64,000 nt of DNA from Paractinoplanes lichenicola (GCF_016785085.1 NZ_JAENHO010000005.1:310001-374000); one strand, 5' to 3'. Positions 46,501-55,340 are shown, counted from the stretch's first letter. Notes: generated by a model not told the origin, from the letters alone. Numbers and translations are program-made.

Positions 46501-46597
46501 CCGCCTCCAGGGCGAGCAGGACCACGAGCGCACCGAGGCGCGCCCCCGGCACGGCGCGGCCGCGCAGCTCCAACGGCCCCAGCACCGCAATTTCCAC
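43595..46597 (-). CDS. AfsR/SARP-type regulator with NB-ARC and TPR
   Basis: The protein of 1000 residues has an N-terminal OmpR-like winged helix (LLALEAGRVVSADRLIDGVWG) and a bacterial transcriptional activation domain with APEQVDAHVFV. An NB-ARC-like ATPase shows Walker A LLGPGGSGKTRLSV near residue 255 and Walker B MLLILDNCEHLIG near 325. A long helical TPR-like tail follows. Such regulators control secondary metabolism or development. The GTG at 46597 is preferred over an ATG nine codons earlier because the domain starts there. Confidence 0.9.
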   Translation of the reverse strand: MEIAVLGPLELRGRAVPGARLGALVVLLALEAGRVVSADRLIDGVWGDEPPAAAGNALQALVSRLRRAAPELVVEATPHGYRLVVAPEQVDAHVFVGLVTADPAAALRLWRGDLEFPEAAQAEAVHLEQLRLLALKQRIAGELGSRDVVPEVEGLLAARPLDESLVALLMRALRAVGNPGRALAAYESFRVRLADELGADPSPELRELHLDLLRGEKRRGNLPAEVSSFVGRESDVSAVRRLVETHRLVTLLGPGGSGKTRLSVEAGGKIPGEVWRVELAPVTDPAEIPQAVLTALGLRGHAVLDRPGQAARTGLREALAGRTMLLILDNCEHLIGPVAEVADELLRAAPGLTLLTTSREPLGIAGERLHPVEPLALPPVGAGASTAAGFPAVRLLLDRAASFALTEENAPAVVRVCRALDGMPLAIELAAARLRTLPVTVLADRLTDRFRLLTGGSRTALPRHQTLRAVVDWSWDLLAEPERRLWRRFALFQGGADLAATELVCDTDVDTLAALVDKSLLVLGPDGRYRMLETIREYGLERLTEAGENESQRLAVARWLLELAGTADPHLRRPEQLVWLSRLAVEHDNLIAAVRAAIEAGDRATAAALVARLGWYWWLSGHRPEGAVLAAAVAGMPGDADGEDIALAHTYAAINGLEGGLPVDRVEADFRAAQLLTAGREPKHPALRLIPALAAIFDEGGHSEGGFAVIEPLFDDPDPWLRSVAKMFVSQLRLNFGHGADVAEAEMREALAGFRGIGERWGIGFALSSLGDMAAAKGDFVQAVSWQREAIALVREVGIREDLPQMEVKLGHQLWLAGEVAEARAALKQARQGAEEVALPEVTASVAYGTATFARMEGDLSEARRCMDMAVEMMRHPAAMPQFKAMAMHTQGLIDAAAGDLVTARRSHTDAVRMAVESRDSPVIALTLVGLADLELREGNPERAAFLLGASDAVRGSRDLSVPDVERITFEARAALGDAGFDEAYRRAAGTTMFTAADLL

Positions 46598-46645
46598 TCG
46601 TACGATTCTGCCCGCTCGCCGCACACGGCGGCGACCCGCCGCGCC

Positions 46646-46993
46646 CTACTCGGCGAGCTGCGGGCTGGGGCGGAGCGCCGGCAGCACCAGCACGACGGCG
46701 ATCGCGGTCAGAAGCATGGCTACCGTGACGCCGATGCGGGCCCACGTCGGGGCGGCGTCGTCGAAGTACGCGCCGATGCCCAGCAGGGCCGACAACACTC
46801 GCGAGCCGACGACGACTTGCAGCGCCCGGCGGTTGCCCCGCCAGGCCGGCACCAGCGCGGCCAGCGTGATCAGCCCCAGCACCAGCCCGACGACGATCAC
46901 GCCGACCGGCGGCTGGACGTCCCCCATGGGCAGCGAACCCACCAGGTCCAACAAGGCGAGCAGGGCACAGATGACAAGTCCGGTGACTCTCAT
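46646..46993 (-). CDS. Small four-helix membrane protein
   Basis: The 115-residue protein has four hydrophobic helices separated by short polar loops (AWRGNRRALQ in the middle). SD GGGAGGT stands close before the ATG at 46993. An upstream in-frame extension reads through the next gene and is rejected. Function unknown. Confidence 0.7.
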   Translation of the reverse strand: MRVTGLVICALLALLDLVGSLPMGDVQPPVGVIVVGLVLGLITLAALVPAWRGNRRALQVVVGSRVLSALLGIGAYFDDAAPTWARIGVTVAMLLTAIAVVLVLPALRPSPQLAE

Positions 46994-47033
46994 GGACGAC
47001 CTCCCAGTAGTGATGACACCTGGGAGGGGCGGC

Positions 47034-47513
47034 TCACACCGGCGAGATACGTCCCGGACGGTCCGAGGCCGGCCACACGTACGGGAGGTCGTCCGGCACG
47101 TCGGACCCGAAGAACGGCCGGTAGAACTCCGGGTCCTTCCGCAGCAGGGCCGACTGGTGGCTGATGTGCACGGCCGGGTCACCCAGCCAGGGCGGCACCT
47201 CACCGGCCTTGGCCAGCTCCTCCTGCGTACGGATGTCGCCTTCGGCTTTGAGATCCGCCAGCAGGGTCGCGGCCGTGGTGTCGGCCCGACCCGTCGCCGT
47301 CCAGACTTCGACGAAGTCGAGCCCGTAGCGAACCAGCGCCTCCTCATAGCCGTGCCACATCTTCACCGCCGGGTGATGCCGCCAGCCGTACCCCGGAGTG
47401 ACCAGCCCCCGCAACACTTGCACGGTCTCGACGCGCTGCTTACCGAGCCGCTTGGCGTCGAGCGCCCGGGCCGAGGCGACAAAGTCCGCGTACGGGAGAA
47501 AGGTCTGCACCAC
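47034..47513 (-). CDS. MSMEG_6728-family protein
   Basis: The 159-residue protein has the family opening QTFLPYADFVASARALD, LGKQRVETVQVLRGL, YGWRHHPAVKMWHGY and HISHQSALLRKDPEFY. This matches a widespread actinobacterial family related to pyrimidine-dimer DNA glycosylase-like proteins (DUF1722/MSMEG_6728). The exact reaction is not established. The ATG at 47513 is only 20 bases from the divergent acetyltransferase gene. Confidence 0.85.
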   Translation of the reverse strand: MVQTFLPYADFVASARALDAKRLGKQRVETVQVLRGLVTPGYGWRHHPAVKMWHGYEEALVRYGLDFVEVWTATGRADTTAATLLADLKAEGDIRTQEELAKAGEVPPWLGDPAVHISHQSALLRKDPEFYRPFFGSDVPDDLPYVWPASDRPGRISPV

Positions 47514-47533
47514 CCCGACGCTACTGTTCCGCC

Positions 47534-47851
47534 GTGCGTGGTTTCATGGGGGTCGTGAAGATTACGGACGTGCCGGAGAAGGACCGCTTCGAGGCCCGCG
47601 ACGACGACGGCACCCTGCTCGGCGTGATCACGTATCAGGTGACCGGCAACGTGATCGCCTACACGCACACGAAGGTCGAGCCCGACCACGAACACCAGGG
47701 CGTCGGCGGCGAGCTGGCCCGCGCGGCCATGGAGGACGCGAAGGCCAAGGGCCGCCTGGTCGTCCCGATCTGCCCCTTCCTCAGCGCCTGGCTCGACGAC
47801 CACCACGACTACGACCAACTCGTGGCCCGCCAGCACCGCCGTGTGAAGTGA
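47534..47851 (+). CDS. Short GNAT-like N-acetyltransferase (YjdJ type)
   Basis: The protein of about 105 residues has VITYQVTGNVIAYTHTKVEP followed by the acetyl-CoA loop HQGVGGELARAAMEDAKAKG and VVPICPFLSAWL. That is the short GCN5-related type of YjdJ and human NATD1. The start may be GTG at 47534, ATG at 47546 or GTG at 47555; the core begins after all of them. Function unknown. Confidence 0.82.
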   Translation: MRGFMGVVKITDVPEKDRFEARDDDGTLLGVITYQVTGNVIAYTHTKVEPDHEHQGVGGELARAAMEDAKAKGRLVVPICPFLSAWLDDHHDYDQLVARQHRRVK

Positions 47852-47988
47852 CATCAAGCGGCCCGCAGATCTCCTCAACCACCGTTCGCCCCAGACCCAC
47901 AGGCCGGTCATGATTCGCGGCGAGGCGTTGAGCTTTCCCACAGGTGGTTTTCAGGCTGTTCCACAGCGGGCGCACAGAGGATGGCGTC

Positions 47989-49683
47989 ATGGTGCGGAAC
48001 GGGTGGGAGCGGGCGCCGCTGGCGAGACGGGGCGTCGCGCGGATCGTGCAGGTGGCCGGTCTCCTCGATGTGGTTTCCGGGGTTGCGCCGCCGCATCACG
48101 GCCGGATGCGGACGGTGATGGAGTTCGTGCCGGCGGCCGGGGTGCTCACGGCGCGGGCGGGCACCGTCGTGGCCGGGTTGTTGCTGATCTATCTGGGGGC
48201 GGGGCTGCGGCGGGGCAAGCACCGGGCCTGGCAGGTGGCGGTCGTGCTGGCCGGGGCGTCGATCGTGCTGCATCTGGTGAAGGGGCTCGACTATGCGGCC
48301 GCGGTCGTGGCCGGCGCTCTGCTCGTCATGTTGCTGGTCACGCGGGACAGGTTCACCGCCCTGGCCGATCGGCGTAACCGGTGGCGGGCGCTCAAGGCCC
48401 TGGCCGGTTTCGGGTTGGCAGGCTTCGGGCTCGGATTCCTCGAGATCGCGATCCGGGCCGACCACCTCGCCGGCACGCCGGGGGTCGCCGCCTGGGCTGA
48501 GGAGGCGGCGCTGGGCCTGATCGGGATGGACGGGCCGGTCGCGTTCCGGCATCACCTCGCGGCCGAGCTCGTGGCGTACACGACCGGTGCCTGCGGGCTG
48601 CTCGCGGCCGGGGTCGCCCTGGTTCTGCTGCTGCGGCCGGGATCGCGCGGGCCGCAGCGGGAGGGCGAGGAACACCTGCGCCAACTGCTCTCCCGGTACG
48701 GGGATCAGGACTCCCTCGGCTATTTCGCGTCGCGCGCCGACAAGTCGTTGATGTGGTCGCCGAACCGGGCCGCGGTGATCGCCTACCGGGTCGTCAACGG
48801 GGTCAGCCTGGCCGCTGGCGACCCGATCGGTCCCGAGTCGGCGTGGCCCGAGGCGATCGGTGCCTGGCTCGGTGACGCCCGCCGTCACGGGTGGACCCCG
48901 GCCGTCCTGGGCTGCGGGAACGCGGCCGGGAGGGCGTACCGGAAAGAGGGTCTGGATGTTGTCGAACTGGGTGACGAGGCGATCGTCGAGACGGCGGCGT
49001 TCTCGCTGAACGGCCGGCCGATGCGCGGCGTCCGGCAGGCCGTGAACAGGATGCGGCGGTCCGGCTACGTGTGCCGGGTGGCCCGGCAGCGCGACCTCAC
49101 CGGGACCGAGCTGCGCGACGCGGTGCACGCGGCCGAGCTGTTCCGCGACGGGCCGGTCGAGCGCGGGTTCTCGATGGCGCTGTCCCGCCTCGGTGATCCG
49201 CGTGACGCCGACTGCCTGCTAGTGCTCTGTCACGACGCCTGCGGCAAGCTGCGCGGCCTGCTGCAGTTCGTGCCGTGGGGTGACGACGGCCTGTCGCTCG
49301 ACCTGATGCGCGGTGATCGCACCGCCGACAACGGCCTGACCGAGCTCATGGTGGTGGCCGTTCTGGAGGCCGGAGAAGATCTGCGCGTACGCCGGGTGTC
49401 GCTGAACTTCGCGGTGCTGCGCTCGGTTTTCGCGCGGGCCGACGAGCTGGGCGCCGGGCCGGTGCTGCGGTTGTGGCACCGGTTGCTGCGGGCCGCTTCC
49501 CGGTTGTGGCAGATCGAGTCGTTGTACCGCGCGAACGCCAAATATCTGCCGGCCTGGGTGCCGCGCTACCTGTGCTTCCCGGCCGCCCGCGACCTGCCCC
49601 GCATCGCCGTGGCCGCGCTGACGGCCGAGGCTTTCCTGCCGCCGCGCCTGACCCGCGGCGCCGACCGGGTGCTCGTGTCGTGA
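47989..49683 (+). CDS. MprF-like membrane protein with DUF2156 domain
   Basis: The protein of about 564 residues has five or six helices in its first 200 residues and a soluble DUF2156 domain with a GNAT-like fold from about residue 230 (YFASRADKSLMWSPN, AVNRMRRSGY, LSLDLMRGDRT). That is the layout of lysylphosphatidylglycerol synthetases, though the flippase half is much shorter than in MprF. Lipid modification with an amino acid is a reasonable inference. The start is the ATG at 47989. Its stop overlaps the next start as GTGA. Confidence 0.82.
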   Translation: MVRNGWERAPLARRGVARIVQVAGLLDVVSGVAPPHHGRMRTVMEFVPAAGVLTARAGTVVAGLLLIYLGAGLRRGKHRAWQVAVVLAGASIVLHLVKGLDYAAAVVAGALLVMLLVTRDRFTALADRRNRWRALKALAGFGLAGFGLGFLEIAIRADHLAGTPGVAAWAEEAALGLIGMDGPVAFRHHLAAELVAYTTGACGLLAAGVALVLLLRPGSRGPQREGEEHLRQLLSRYGDQDSLGYFASRADKSLMWSPNRAAVIAYRVVNGVSLAAGDPIGPESAWPEAIGAWLGDARRHGWTPAVLGCGNAAGRAYRKEGLDVVELGDEAIVETAAFSLNGRPMRGVRQAVNRMRRSGYVCRVARQRDLTGTELRDAVHAAELFRDGPVERGFSMALSRLGDPRDADCLLVLCHDACGKLRGLLQFVPWGDDGLSLDLMRGDRTADNGLTELMVVAVLEAGEDLRVRRVSLNFAVLRSVFARADELGAGPVLRLWHRLLRAASRLWQIESLYRANAKYLPAWVPRYLCFPAARDLPRIAVAALTAEAFLPPRLTRGADRVLVS

Positions 49684-50405
49684 GCCTCACCGGTGTGCCG
49701 TTGCTGCTGCTGGCCACGCTGATCACTCTTATCCTCGGCGGCGCCGTCGTGCGGCTGTGGCCCCGCCTGCGCGTGATCCCACGGATCGCGGCCGTGCTGC
49801 TGCTGGAGGCCGCCCTGGTGCTGTCCGCGGGTCTGGCCGTCAACCGGCACGAGGAGTTCTACCCGTCGTGGCGGGCCCTCGCCGGTGACACGGGCACGGC
49901 CGTCCACCAGGAGCGGGTGCGGGCGGGTGGGCTCGACGATCGGGTGGCGGGCACGTTCACCTGGCGGCCATCAGGCTGGGCCTCGTGGCATCTCGTGGGC
50001 CCGCCGACGGTGGCCCTGCCTGCCGACTACCGCTCCCGGCCCGGGGTGGCGTTCCCGGTTCTGCTTTCGTCAGTTCCTTCCCGTACGCCGGAAGCAGTGA
50101 CCGTCAGTGTCGAACCGACCGGCCGCACGACTCCTCAGGATCTTCAGGCCCTCGCCGCTGCCCTGCGCCGCGACCTGCGAGTGACCGCCGCGGGTTGGGC
50201 CGTGGACGTGGGCCCGCTGAGCGGTTCCCTGGTCACGCTGGGCACTCCGGGTGCCTCCCCGTCCGACCTGCCCCCGCCCCTGACCGCCCCGCTGACCCTG
50301 CCCTCGGCAGCCCCGGTTCGCACCGCCTCCGCCGGCCTGCCTCCGGCCCACACCCTCGGCGCCACCGATACCCCGCCGACCGCTCGAGCTGGGATGCCGT
50401 CGTGA
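49680..50405 (+). CDS. Membrane-anchored protein in envelope operon
   Basis: The 241-residue protein has two N-terminal helices (residues 3-20 and 30-50), then an extracytoplasmic domain with SWRALAG and AGTFTWRPSGWASWHLVGPPT. The tail is Pro/Ala/Thr-rich. I recognise no family. Start (GTG 49680) and stop overlap both neighbours by GTGA, indicating strict coupling in the MprF-esterase operon. Confidence 0.75.
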   Translation: MSLTGVPLLLLATLITLILGGAVVRLWPRLRVIPRIAAVLLLEAALVLSAGLAVNRHEEFYPSWRALAGDTGTAVHQERVRAGGLDDRVAGTFTWRPSGWASWHLVGPPTVALPADYRSRPGVAFPVLLSSVPSRTPEAVTVSVEPTGRTTPQDLQALAAALRRDLRVTAAGWAVDVGPLSGSLVTLGTPGASPSDLPPPLTAPLTLPSAAPVRTASAGLPPAHTLGATDTPPTARAGMPS

Positions 50406-51361
50406 GCACTCTTCTCTCGTCGGGCGGCCTGCTCATCGCCGCCGTCCTGCTGGCGGCCGGCTGGGACCGGGTTCGCCGGCTCGGCCGCTCGGCACTTGTC
50501 CTGCTGGCCGTGATCAGCCTCCTCGCCACCGTGTACGTTCAGGTCAACCGCGTCAGCGGCGCCTTCCCCCAATCCGACGTTCCCGAACTGTCGTCCCGTG
50601 GAGGCGAAGGCAGTCAGCTCCTCACGGTCACCGTCCACGGCGGACAAAGCGGACTAAGCCTTCCTATGTATGTCTACCTCCCCGCGGCCTATCCCGACGG
50701 CGACCGCTTCCCCGTGATCGAGGCCCTGCACGGCTACCCCGGCACCCCCAAGACCTGGCTCGGCAAGCTCCACGTGCAGTCCTATCTCGACCGTGAGATC
50801 GCCGCCGGCCGCATGGCCCCGGCCGTTGTGCTGTTCCCGACCCAGACGCCGCGCCCCCTGCTCGACACCGAGTGCACCAACCTGCGCGACGGCGCCCAGA
50901 CCGAGACGTTCCTGACCGTCGACGTCCCCGCGTTCGCCCGCGATCACTACCGGATCCGCACCGACCGGGCCGGCTGGGGCCTGACCGGCTACTCGGCCGG
51001 CGCGTTCTGCGCCACCAACCTCCTGCTGCGTCACCCCACCCGGTACGCCGCGGCCGCGAGCCTGGCCGGCTACGCCGAGCCGGGCATCGACATCGGCGAC
51101 GGCTCACAGAACACCACGAACAATCCGGTCTGGCGACTGCGCCACCTGCCCCGGCCGCCAGTCGCCCTCTGGCTCGGGTGGGCCGCCGACGACAAGGAGT
51201 CGGCCGGCGATTCCCACCGCCTGACGGCTTTCGCCCGCGCGCCGATCTCCCTGACCACGGCGGTGATCGCGCGCGGCGGCCACAGCAGCGCGGTGTGGCG
51301 TCAGCTGGAGGCACCCGCGTTCGACTGGCTCTCGGCCCACCTGGCCCGGCCGCTGCCGTGA
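50402..51361 (+). CDS. Membrane-anchored esterase (EstA/antigen-85-like)
   Basis: The 319-residue protein has two N-terminal helices (residues 5-20 and 30-48), then an alpha/beta hydrolase. PVIEALHGYPGTPKTWL is the oxyanion region, GLTGYSAGAFCATNLLL carries the nucleophile Ser and IARGGHSSAVW the catalytic His. It looks like an esterase D or mycolyltransferase relative acting outside the membrane. It is coupled to its neighbours by GTGA overlaps on both sides. Confidence 0.85.
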   Translation: MSTLLSSGGLLIAAVLLAAGWDRVRRLGRSALVLLAVISLLATVYVQVNRVSGAFPQSDVPELSSRGGEGSQLLTVTVHGGQSGLSLPMYVYLPAAYPDGDRFPVIEALHGYPGTPKTWLGKLHVQSYLDREIAAGRMAPAVVLFPTQTPRPLLDTECTNLRDGAQTETFLTVDVPAFARDHYRIRTDRAGWGLTGYSAGAFCATNLLLRHPTRYAAAASLAGYAEPGIDIGDGSQNTTNNPVWRLRHLPRPPVALWLGWAADDKESAGDSHRLTAFARAPISLTTAVIARGGHSSAVWRQLEAPAFDWLSAHLARPLP

Positions 51362-52002
51362 GACGACTCGCCGTTCTGATCTTGTTGCTGGGCCTGGCCG
51401 CGTGCGCCGCACCCGCCCGCCCGTCGGTGGTCACCCTGGGCGATTCGGTCCCGGCCGGCACCGCTTGCGGCTGTACGCCGTTCCCCGCCCTCTACTCCCG
51501 GTCCCAGCACGCGACCGACGTCAACCTGGCCGTGCCCGGCTCGACCTCGGCTGACGTACGGGCCGCCGTCCCCGCCGCCGCGCTCTCGGCGTCCGAGGTC
51601 ATTCTCATGATCGGCGCCAACGATATGGCCGTGGTGTTCGATGACCCGTCGCGTTACGCAACCACGGCCGCGGCGGTCGAGTCCAACGTGACCGCCACGA
51701 TCGAGGCGATCGGATCGAAAGCCCGGGTGATCGTCCTCGGCTATTGGAACGTCATGCAGGACGGCGATGTGGGCGCGGCCACCTACGGCCCGGATGGCGT
51801 GCGGAACGCGACCCGGGCCACCGGACTGATCAACGCCGCCCTGCGAAAGGCCGCGGTCACCACGGGCGCGACGTATGTCTCGACCGAGCCGCCGTTCCAC
51901 GGGCCGGCCGGCGCGACGGCCCTGCTGGCCCCGGACGGCGACCACCCCAACGAGGCCGGGCAGGCGGCCATCGCGCGGCTGATCCCGCCTTTGCCTTTGT
52001 GA
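51358..52002 (+). CDS. SGNH-hydrolase lipoprotein
   Basis: The 214-residue protein has a lipoprotein signal (LLLGLAACAAP, Cys near residue 16). A GDSL-type lipase core follows: VVTLGDSVPAGTACG (block I), VPGSTSADV, ILMIGANDMAV (block III) and the DGDHPNEAGQAAI (block V) Asp/His pair. It hydrolyses acyl or acetyl esters, presumably in the envelope. It starts with a GTG in the GTGA overlap with the esterase gene and ends the operon. Confidence 0.87.
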   Translation: MRRLAVLILLLGLAACAAPARPSVVTLGDSVPAGTACGCTPFPALYSRSQHATDVNLAVPGSTSADVRAAVPAAALSASEVILMIGANDMAVVFDDPSRYATTAAAVESNVTATIEAIGSKARVIVLGYWNVMQDGDVGAATYGPDGVRNATRATGLINAALRKAAVTTGATYVSTEPPFHGPAGATALLAPDGDHPNEAGQAAIARLIPPLPL

Positions 52003-52159
52003 AGCCGGACCACCGGGAACATCCCGGTCGCGCGCTACGGCCGTTCCGGCCGCCCGGGCCGCGGTGAGCCTCGCGTTCGGTGGGGGTGCGCTTGGGGACC
52101 CGACGTGGCGTACGTGATTTCCGGTTTCCAAATCGCGGTGATCGGTGTATGCCGGACTC

Positions 52160-52870
52160 ATGCCTGAGTTCGAGCCGCCCGCGCCCGTTGTCGAGCCGAC
52201 GCCACGCCGGGTGCGGGTGCGCCTGGGGCCCACGGTGATCGCCGACAGCCGCCGGGCCTGGTTGCTCGACGAGATCTCCGCGCACGGCTTCCCGACCTAC
52301 TTCGTTCCCCTTGACGACGTACGGGAAAAGGTCTTGACCGAGACGACGGCGGGGCGCTGGTCGGTGGTGGCGGGCGGGCGCCGGGTCGAGGACGCGGCCT
52401 GGAGTGATGACCGGTTCGAGCAGCTCAAGGGGCATGTGACGTTCTCGTGGGAGGCGCTCGACTGGTACGAGGAGGACGAGCAGGTCTTCGTGCACGCCCG
52501 CTCGCCCCGGCATCGCGTCGACACCTTGCACAGCTCGCGGCGGGTTCAGGTGTTCATCGACGGGCAGGAGGTGGCCAACAGCACGCGTCCGGTGTTGCTG
52601 TTCGAGACATCGTTGCCGACTCGTTTCTACCTGCCGTTCGACGACGTACGCAGCGAGTTGCTGACCGCGAGCGAGACGGTGAGCCGCTGTCCGTACAAAG
52701 GGGTCGCCCGCTATTGGTCGCATCCGGCGCTGCCCGACGCGGCGTGGAACTATCCCGACCCGATCCCCGAGATTCCGAAGATTCGTGACCTGCTCTGCTT
52801 CTTCAACGAGCGCGTCGACATCGTCCTCGACGGCTCGCCCGTGGAGCGCCCGGTCAGCCCCTTCTCATGA
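52160..52870 (+). CDS. DUF427 domain duplicated protein
   Basis: The 236-residue protein contains two DUF427 (NTP-PPase-like beta) domains, about residues 17-105 and 125-215. Each has an opening strand and a (V/L)-P-(L/F)-D-D-V-R motif (FVPLDDVR and [11 protein letters not shown]). The second ends with the family's [17 protein letters not shown]. The role of DUF427 is unknown. The start is the ATG at 52160; its stop overlaps the next start by ATGA. Confidence 0.87.
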   Translation: MPEFEPPAPVVEPTPRRVRVRLGPTVIADSRRAWLLDEISAHGFPTYFVPLDDVREKVLTETTAGRWSVVAGGRRVEDAAWSDDRFEQLKGHVTFSWEALDWYEEDEQVFVHARSPRHRVDTLHSSRRVQVFIDGQEVANSTRPVLLFETSLPTRFYLPFDDVRSELLTASETVSRCPYKGVARYWSHPALPDAAWNYPDPIPEIPKIRDLLCFFNERVDIVLDGSPVERPVSPFS

Positions 52871-53379
52871 TCATTGAACGTGAGACTCCGGCCCGGGCCA
52901 AGGCCGTCCACGAGGTGACCGCGGCCGCGTTCGCCGGGCCGTCCGGGCTCCCGGCCGAGGCCACCCTGGTCGATGAGCTGCGCATCAGCGACGCGTGGCT
53001 GCCGCGGCTCTCCCTGGTGGCGCTCGACGGCGACGACGTCATCGGGCACGTCCTGTGCACCCGCGCCCACGTGGATTCGGCGCCGGCTCTCGGGCTGGGC
53101 CCGCTCAGCGTCCACCCCGATCACCAGCGCCGGGGCGTCGGCTCGGCCCTGATGCACGCCGTGCTGGCCGCGGCCGACGCCCTCGACGAGCCGCTGGTGG
53201 TGTTGCTCGGCGACCCCCGCTACTACTCCCGGTTCGGGTTCCGGCTCGCCGAGGAGTACGCGATCACGCCACCGGTTCCGGAGTGGGGTCAGTACTTCCA
53301 GGCCCGCCCGCTGACCACGTTCAGTTCCGCGTTGCGCGGCCGGTTCGCGTACGCGGGGCCTTTCGACGCCGTCAGCTGA
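52867..53379 (+). CDS. GNAT acetyltransferase
   Basis: The 170-residue protein has the acetyl-CoA loop [20 protein letters not shown] near residue 78 and [16 protein letters not shown] near 120, the pattern of YhbS-type N-acetyltransferases. The substrate is unknown. It starts at an ATG overlapping the DUF427 stop (ATGA) and ends overlapping the convergent phosphotransferase. Confidence 0.9.
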   Translation: MIIERETPARAKAVHEVTAAAFAGPSGLPAEATLVDELRISDAWLPRLSLVALDGDDVIGHVLCTRAHVDSAPALGLGPLSVHPDHQRRGVGSALMHAVLAAADALDEPLVVLLGDPRYYSRFGFRLAEEYAITPPVPEWGQYFQARPLTTFSSALRGRFAYAGPFDAVS

Positions 53380-54277
53380 GCAGCGCCTCCAGCTCGGGCA
53401 GTCGACGAAAAAGGCCAGGAAGACCCCGTACGCCGTTGCCCGCGGATTCCTGCGACAGCGCGAGCTCGGGTCCGGCGCCGGCCTCGACCCCGGCCAGGCA
53501 GCGCATGACGTTCCACCGCGTGTGCCCGAGCCAGCCCCCGACCATGAAGACGAACCAGCTCGGCCCCGGCGGCGGCAGTTTCCCGCCTCCCGCGACGTAG
53601 CCGTCGAGCACCGCACGGAAAACGGCGGGCTCTTCTTGGGAGATGCTCAGCGCGGTCGAACCGAGCTCGCCGGAGAGGTCGAGCAGCCCCGACAGCTCCC
53701 AGTCGAGCACCACCGGCCGCCCCTCCCTGGCCAGCAGGTTCCACGGCTGAATGTCCTTGTGGGTCAGCACCACGGGACCCGGCCGCTCGCAGGTGTCGAC
53801 GAAGTCGGCGATCGCCTCGAACGTCTCGACCTGGGCACTGAGCTCGCCGGCCCACGGCTGCCCGGTCGCCACTGCCTTTTGGGCGAGCTCGGACCAATCC
53901 CGCGGGATGGCTTCCTCTCCCGCGTCGTGCGTCCACGTCACATCGAGCGCGTGCAGGCGGGCGAGGATCTCACCGATCTCGAACGCGTACGACGGTGCCA
54001 CGGGTTCCTCGGGCACCTTCTCACCCTCGACCCACCGGTGGACGAGCGTGCGGTCGTCGGCCGCGATCGGCTCAGGCATCGGAATCCCGGCGGCGAAGGC
54101 GGCCCGCTCGAACCGGAACACATCCTGCGCCCGATAGGCGTAGCGGCGATCGAGGACGTTCAACTCCTTGACCGCGAACGAGCCCAGCTCGGTGTCGAGC
54201 CGATACATCCGGTTGGCGTAACCGCCGTGGACACGGGTCATCGGGCCGGTCGGCGTGCCGAGCTGGGAAAGGTCCAT
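53372..54277 (-). CDS. Phosphotransferase (APH family)
   Basis: The 301-residue protein has the kinase-like fold of aminoglycoside and homoserine phosphotransferases. It has [10 protein letters not shown] near residue 19 (nucleotide loop), the catalytic loop [12 protein letters not shown] near 165 and [11 protein letters not shown] (metal Asp) near 185. The Mg2+-binding region is intact. The substrate could be an amino alcohol or antibiotic. The ATG at 54277 is used because the region upstream is not protein-like. Confidence 0.88.
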   Translation of the reverse strand: MDLSQLGTPTGPMTRVHGGYANRMYRLDTELGSFAVKELNVLDRRYAYRAQDVFRFERAAFAAGIPMPEPIAADDRTLVHRWVEGEKVPEEPVAPSYAFEIGEILARLHALDVTWTHDAGEEAIPRDWSELAQKAVATGQPWAGELSAQVETFEAIADFVDTCERPGPVVLTHKDIQPWNLLAREGRPVVLDWELSGLLDLSGELGSTALSISQEEPAVFRAVLDGYVAGGGKLPPPGPSWFVFMVGGWLGHTRWNVMRCLAGVEAGAGPELALSQESAGNGVRGLPGLFRRLPELEALLS

Positions 54278-54392
54278 CCCCGGCAATCTAGGGCCGGAGG
54301 GCTTGGCGACGCATCCGTTTATCCTGGCCGCACTCTGCGATCGGGGCTCCTCTTGAGCAAGACAGTGGCGGTGATCCTGGCTGCGCGCGACT

Positions 54393-54569
54393 ATGTGTTC
54401 GTTCGACGGCCACCCGGTCTTCCTCCGGGGCGCGTCAGCGATCGACTCGGCCCCGGTAGCCGACCTCGCCGATGCCATCGTCAGCCTTGTCCGGGGCGAG
54501 CTGCCACCAGCCGCGCCCGGCACCACCGCATGGCTGTACGGCTGGGACGACACACCGCGCGGTCCTTAA
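54393..54569 (+). CDS. Possible 58-residue hypothetical protein
   Basis: A plus-strand frame from ATG 54393 to TAA 54567-54569 reads with protein-like balance: CSFDGHPVFLRGAS, then an amphipathic Ala/Val helix, LVRGELPP and WLYGWDDTPRGP. Its stop is one base before the convergent isomerase-family stop. No SD is obvious, so it may be a relic. No family recognised. Confidence 0.4.
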   Translation: MCSFDGHPVFLRGASAIDSAPVADLADAIVSLVRGELPPAAPGTTAWLYGWDDTPRGP

Positions 54570-54570
54570 G

Positions 54571-55242
54571 TCAGCCCAGGGTGAGCCATCGGACGCCGAG
54601 CTGGTCGACTCGGGTGACGTCTGCGGGTTCGAGTGGTTGCCGCCCGGTCGCCTTGCGCAGAAACTCCAGTTGATCCCAGCCCAGCTCTCGCAGGGTGTTC
54701 TGCCAATCCCGGCCGAGCATCAGCTCTGTCACGGCATCGCCGGCCCGCGGCGTCATCCAGGGAGCGCGGCCCAGGGCGTCCGCCAGGTCGAGGCCGTGGA
54801 CGGCGAGCTCGACCACCCGGGTGAGCAGGAACTGCGACAGCAGCATCGCGTCCCCGTGCCGGGTGCGCACCACGCGGTCCTCCCGCTCGGCGCGGCACCG
54901 GTCGTCCACCAGCTGCCATGTCGCCGTGAAATCCGCGACGACCGCGGCGCCGTCGCTTAGCCCGGCCGCATGGTCCCGCGCCAAGTCGATCCGGGCCGAG
55001 TTGGTCTGCGCGGCGAATCGCTCGTCGGGCCGGTAGTACTCGACCGCGGAAATCTCAGCCTGGTCCGGCTTCTCGGCCGCCAGCATGCCCGGCAGCCAGG
55101 CAACCGCGACCCGGAGATGGCCCAGCAACTCCCGGACCGTCCACGGCTCACACCTCGTCGGCCGATTCCATTCCGGCTCGGACAGGTCGGCCACCGCCCG
55201 GCTCAGGCTCTCGGCCTCGAGACGAAACGCGTCCAGCGTCAT
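54571..55242 (-). CDS. Mycothiol-dependent maleylpyruvate isomerase-family enzyme
   Basis: The 223-residue protein has the four-helix DinB-like fold of MDMPI/TIGR03083 proteins. It has WNRPTRCEPWTVRELLGHLRVAVAWL near residue 28, with the metal-binding His, and VVELAVHGLDLADALG near 150 with the second His. Mycothiol use supports an actinobacterial host. The ATG at 55242 is preferred over an upstream ATG in the terminator region. The substrate is unknown. Confidence 0.88.
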   Translation of the reverse strand: MTLDAFRLEAESLSRAVADLSEPEWNRPTRCEPWTVRELLGHLRVAVAWLPGMLAAEKPDQAEISAVEYYRPDERFAAQTNSARIDLARDHAAGLSDGAAVVADFTATWQLVDDRCRAEREDRVVRTRHGDAMLLSQFLLTRVVELAVHGLDLADALGRAPWMTPRAGDAVTELMLGRDWQNTLRELGWDQLEFLRKATGRQPLEPADVTRVDQLGVRWLTLG

Positions 55243-55258
55243 AGCGCTCAAGCTAACC

Positions 55259-55303
55259 GAAACGGCGGCCACCCCGGCCGGAGCCGGGCGTGACCGCCGT
55301 TTC
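55259..55303 (-). terminator. Original glnA1 terminator hairpin
   Basis: GAAACGGCGG pairs with CCGCCGTTTC across a 25-base centre. It lies 11 bases past the copy of the glnA1 stop codon (55315 side), so it is presumably the native glnA1 terminator now stranded by the island. A near twin is at 62838-62883. Confidence 0.6.
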
Positions 55304-55314
55304 TAGTTGAATCC

Positions 55315-55340
55315 GTCAGACGTTGTAGTACATCTCGAAC
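55315..55340 (-). repeat. att site (distal copy)
   Basis: This 26-bp sequence is identical to the 3' end of glnA1 at 62954-62979, including its stop codon and the last codons (F-E-M-Y-Y-N-V). It marks the far border of the genomic island. Confidence 0.85.

Noticed and set aside
48293-48520. Plus-strand frame inside the MprF-like gene
   Set aside because: Arg/Ser-rich out-of-frame reading of the transmembrane region.
53938-54123. Short minus-strand frame inside the phosphotransferase gene
   Set aside because: Out-of-frame shadow of an identified gene.
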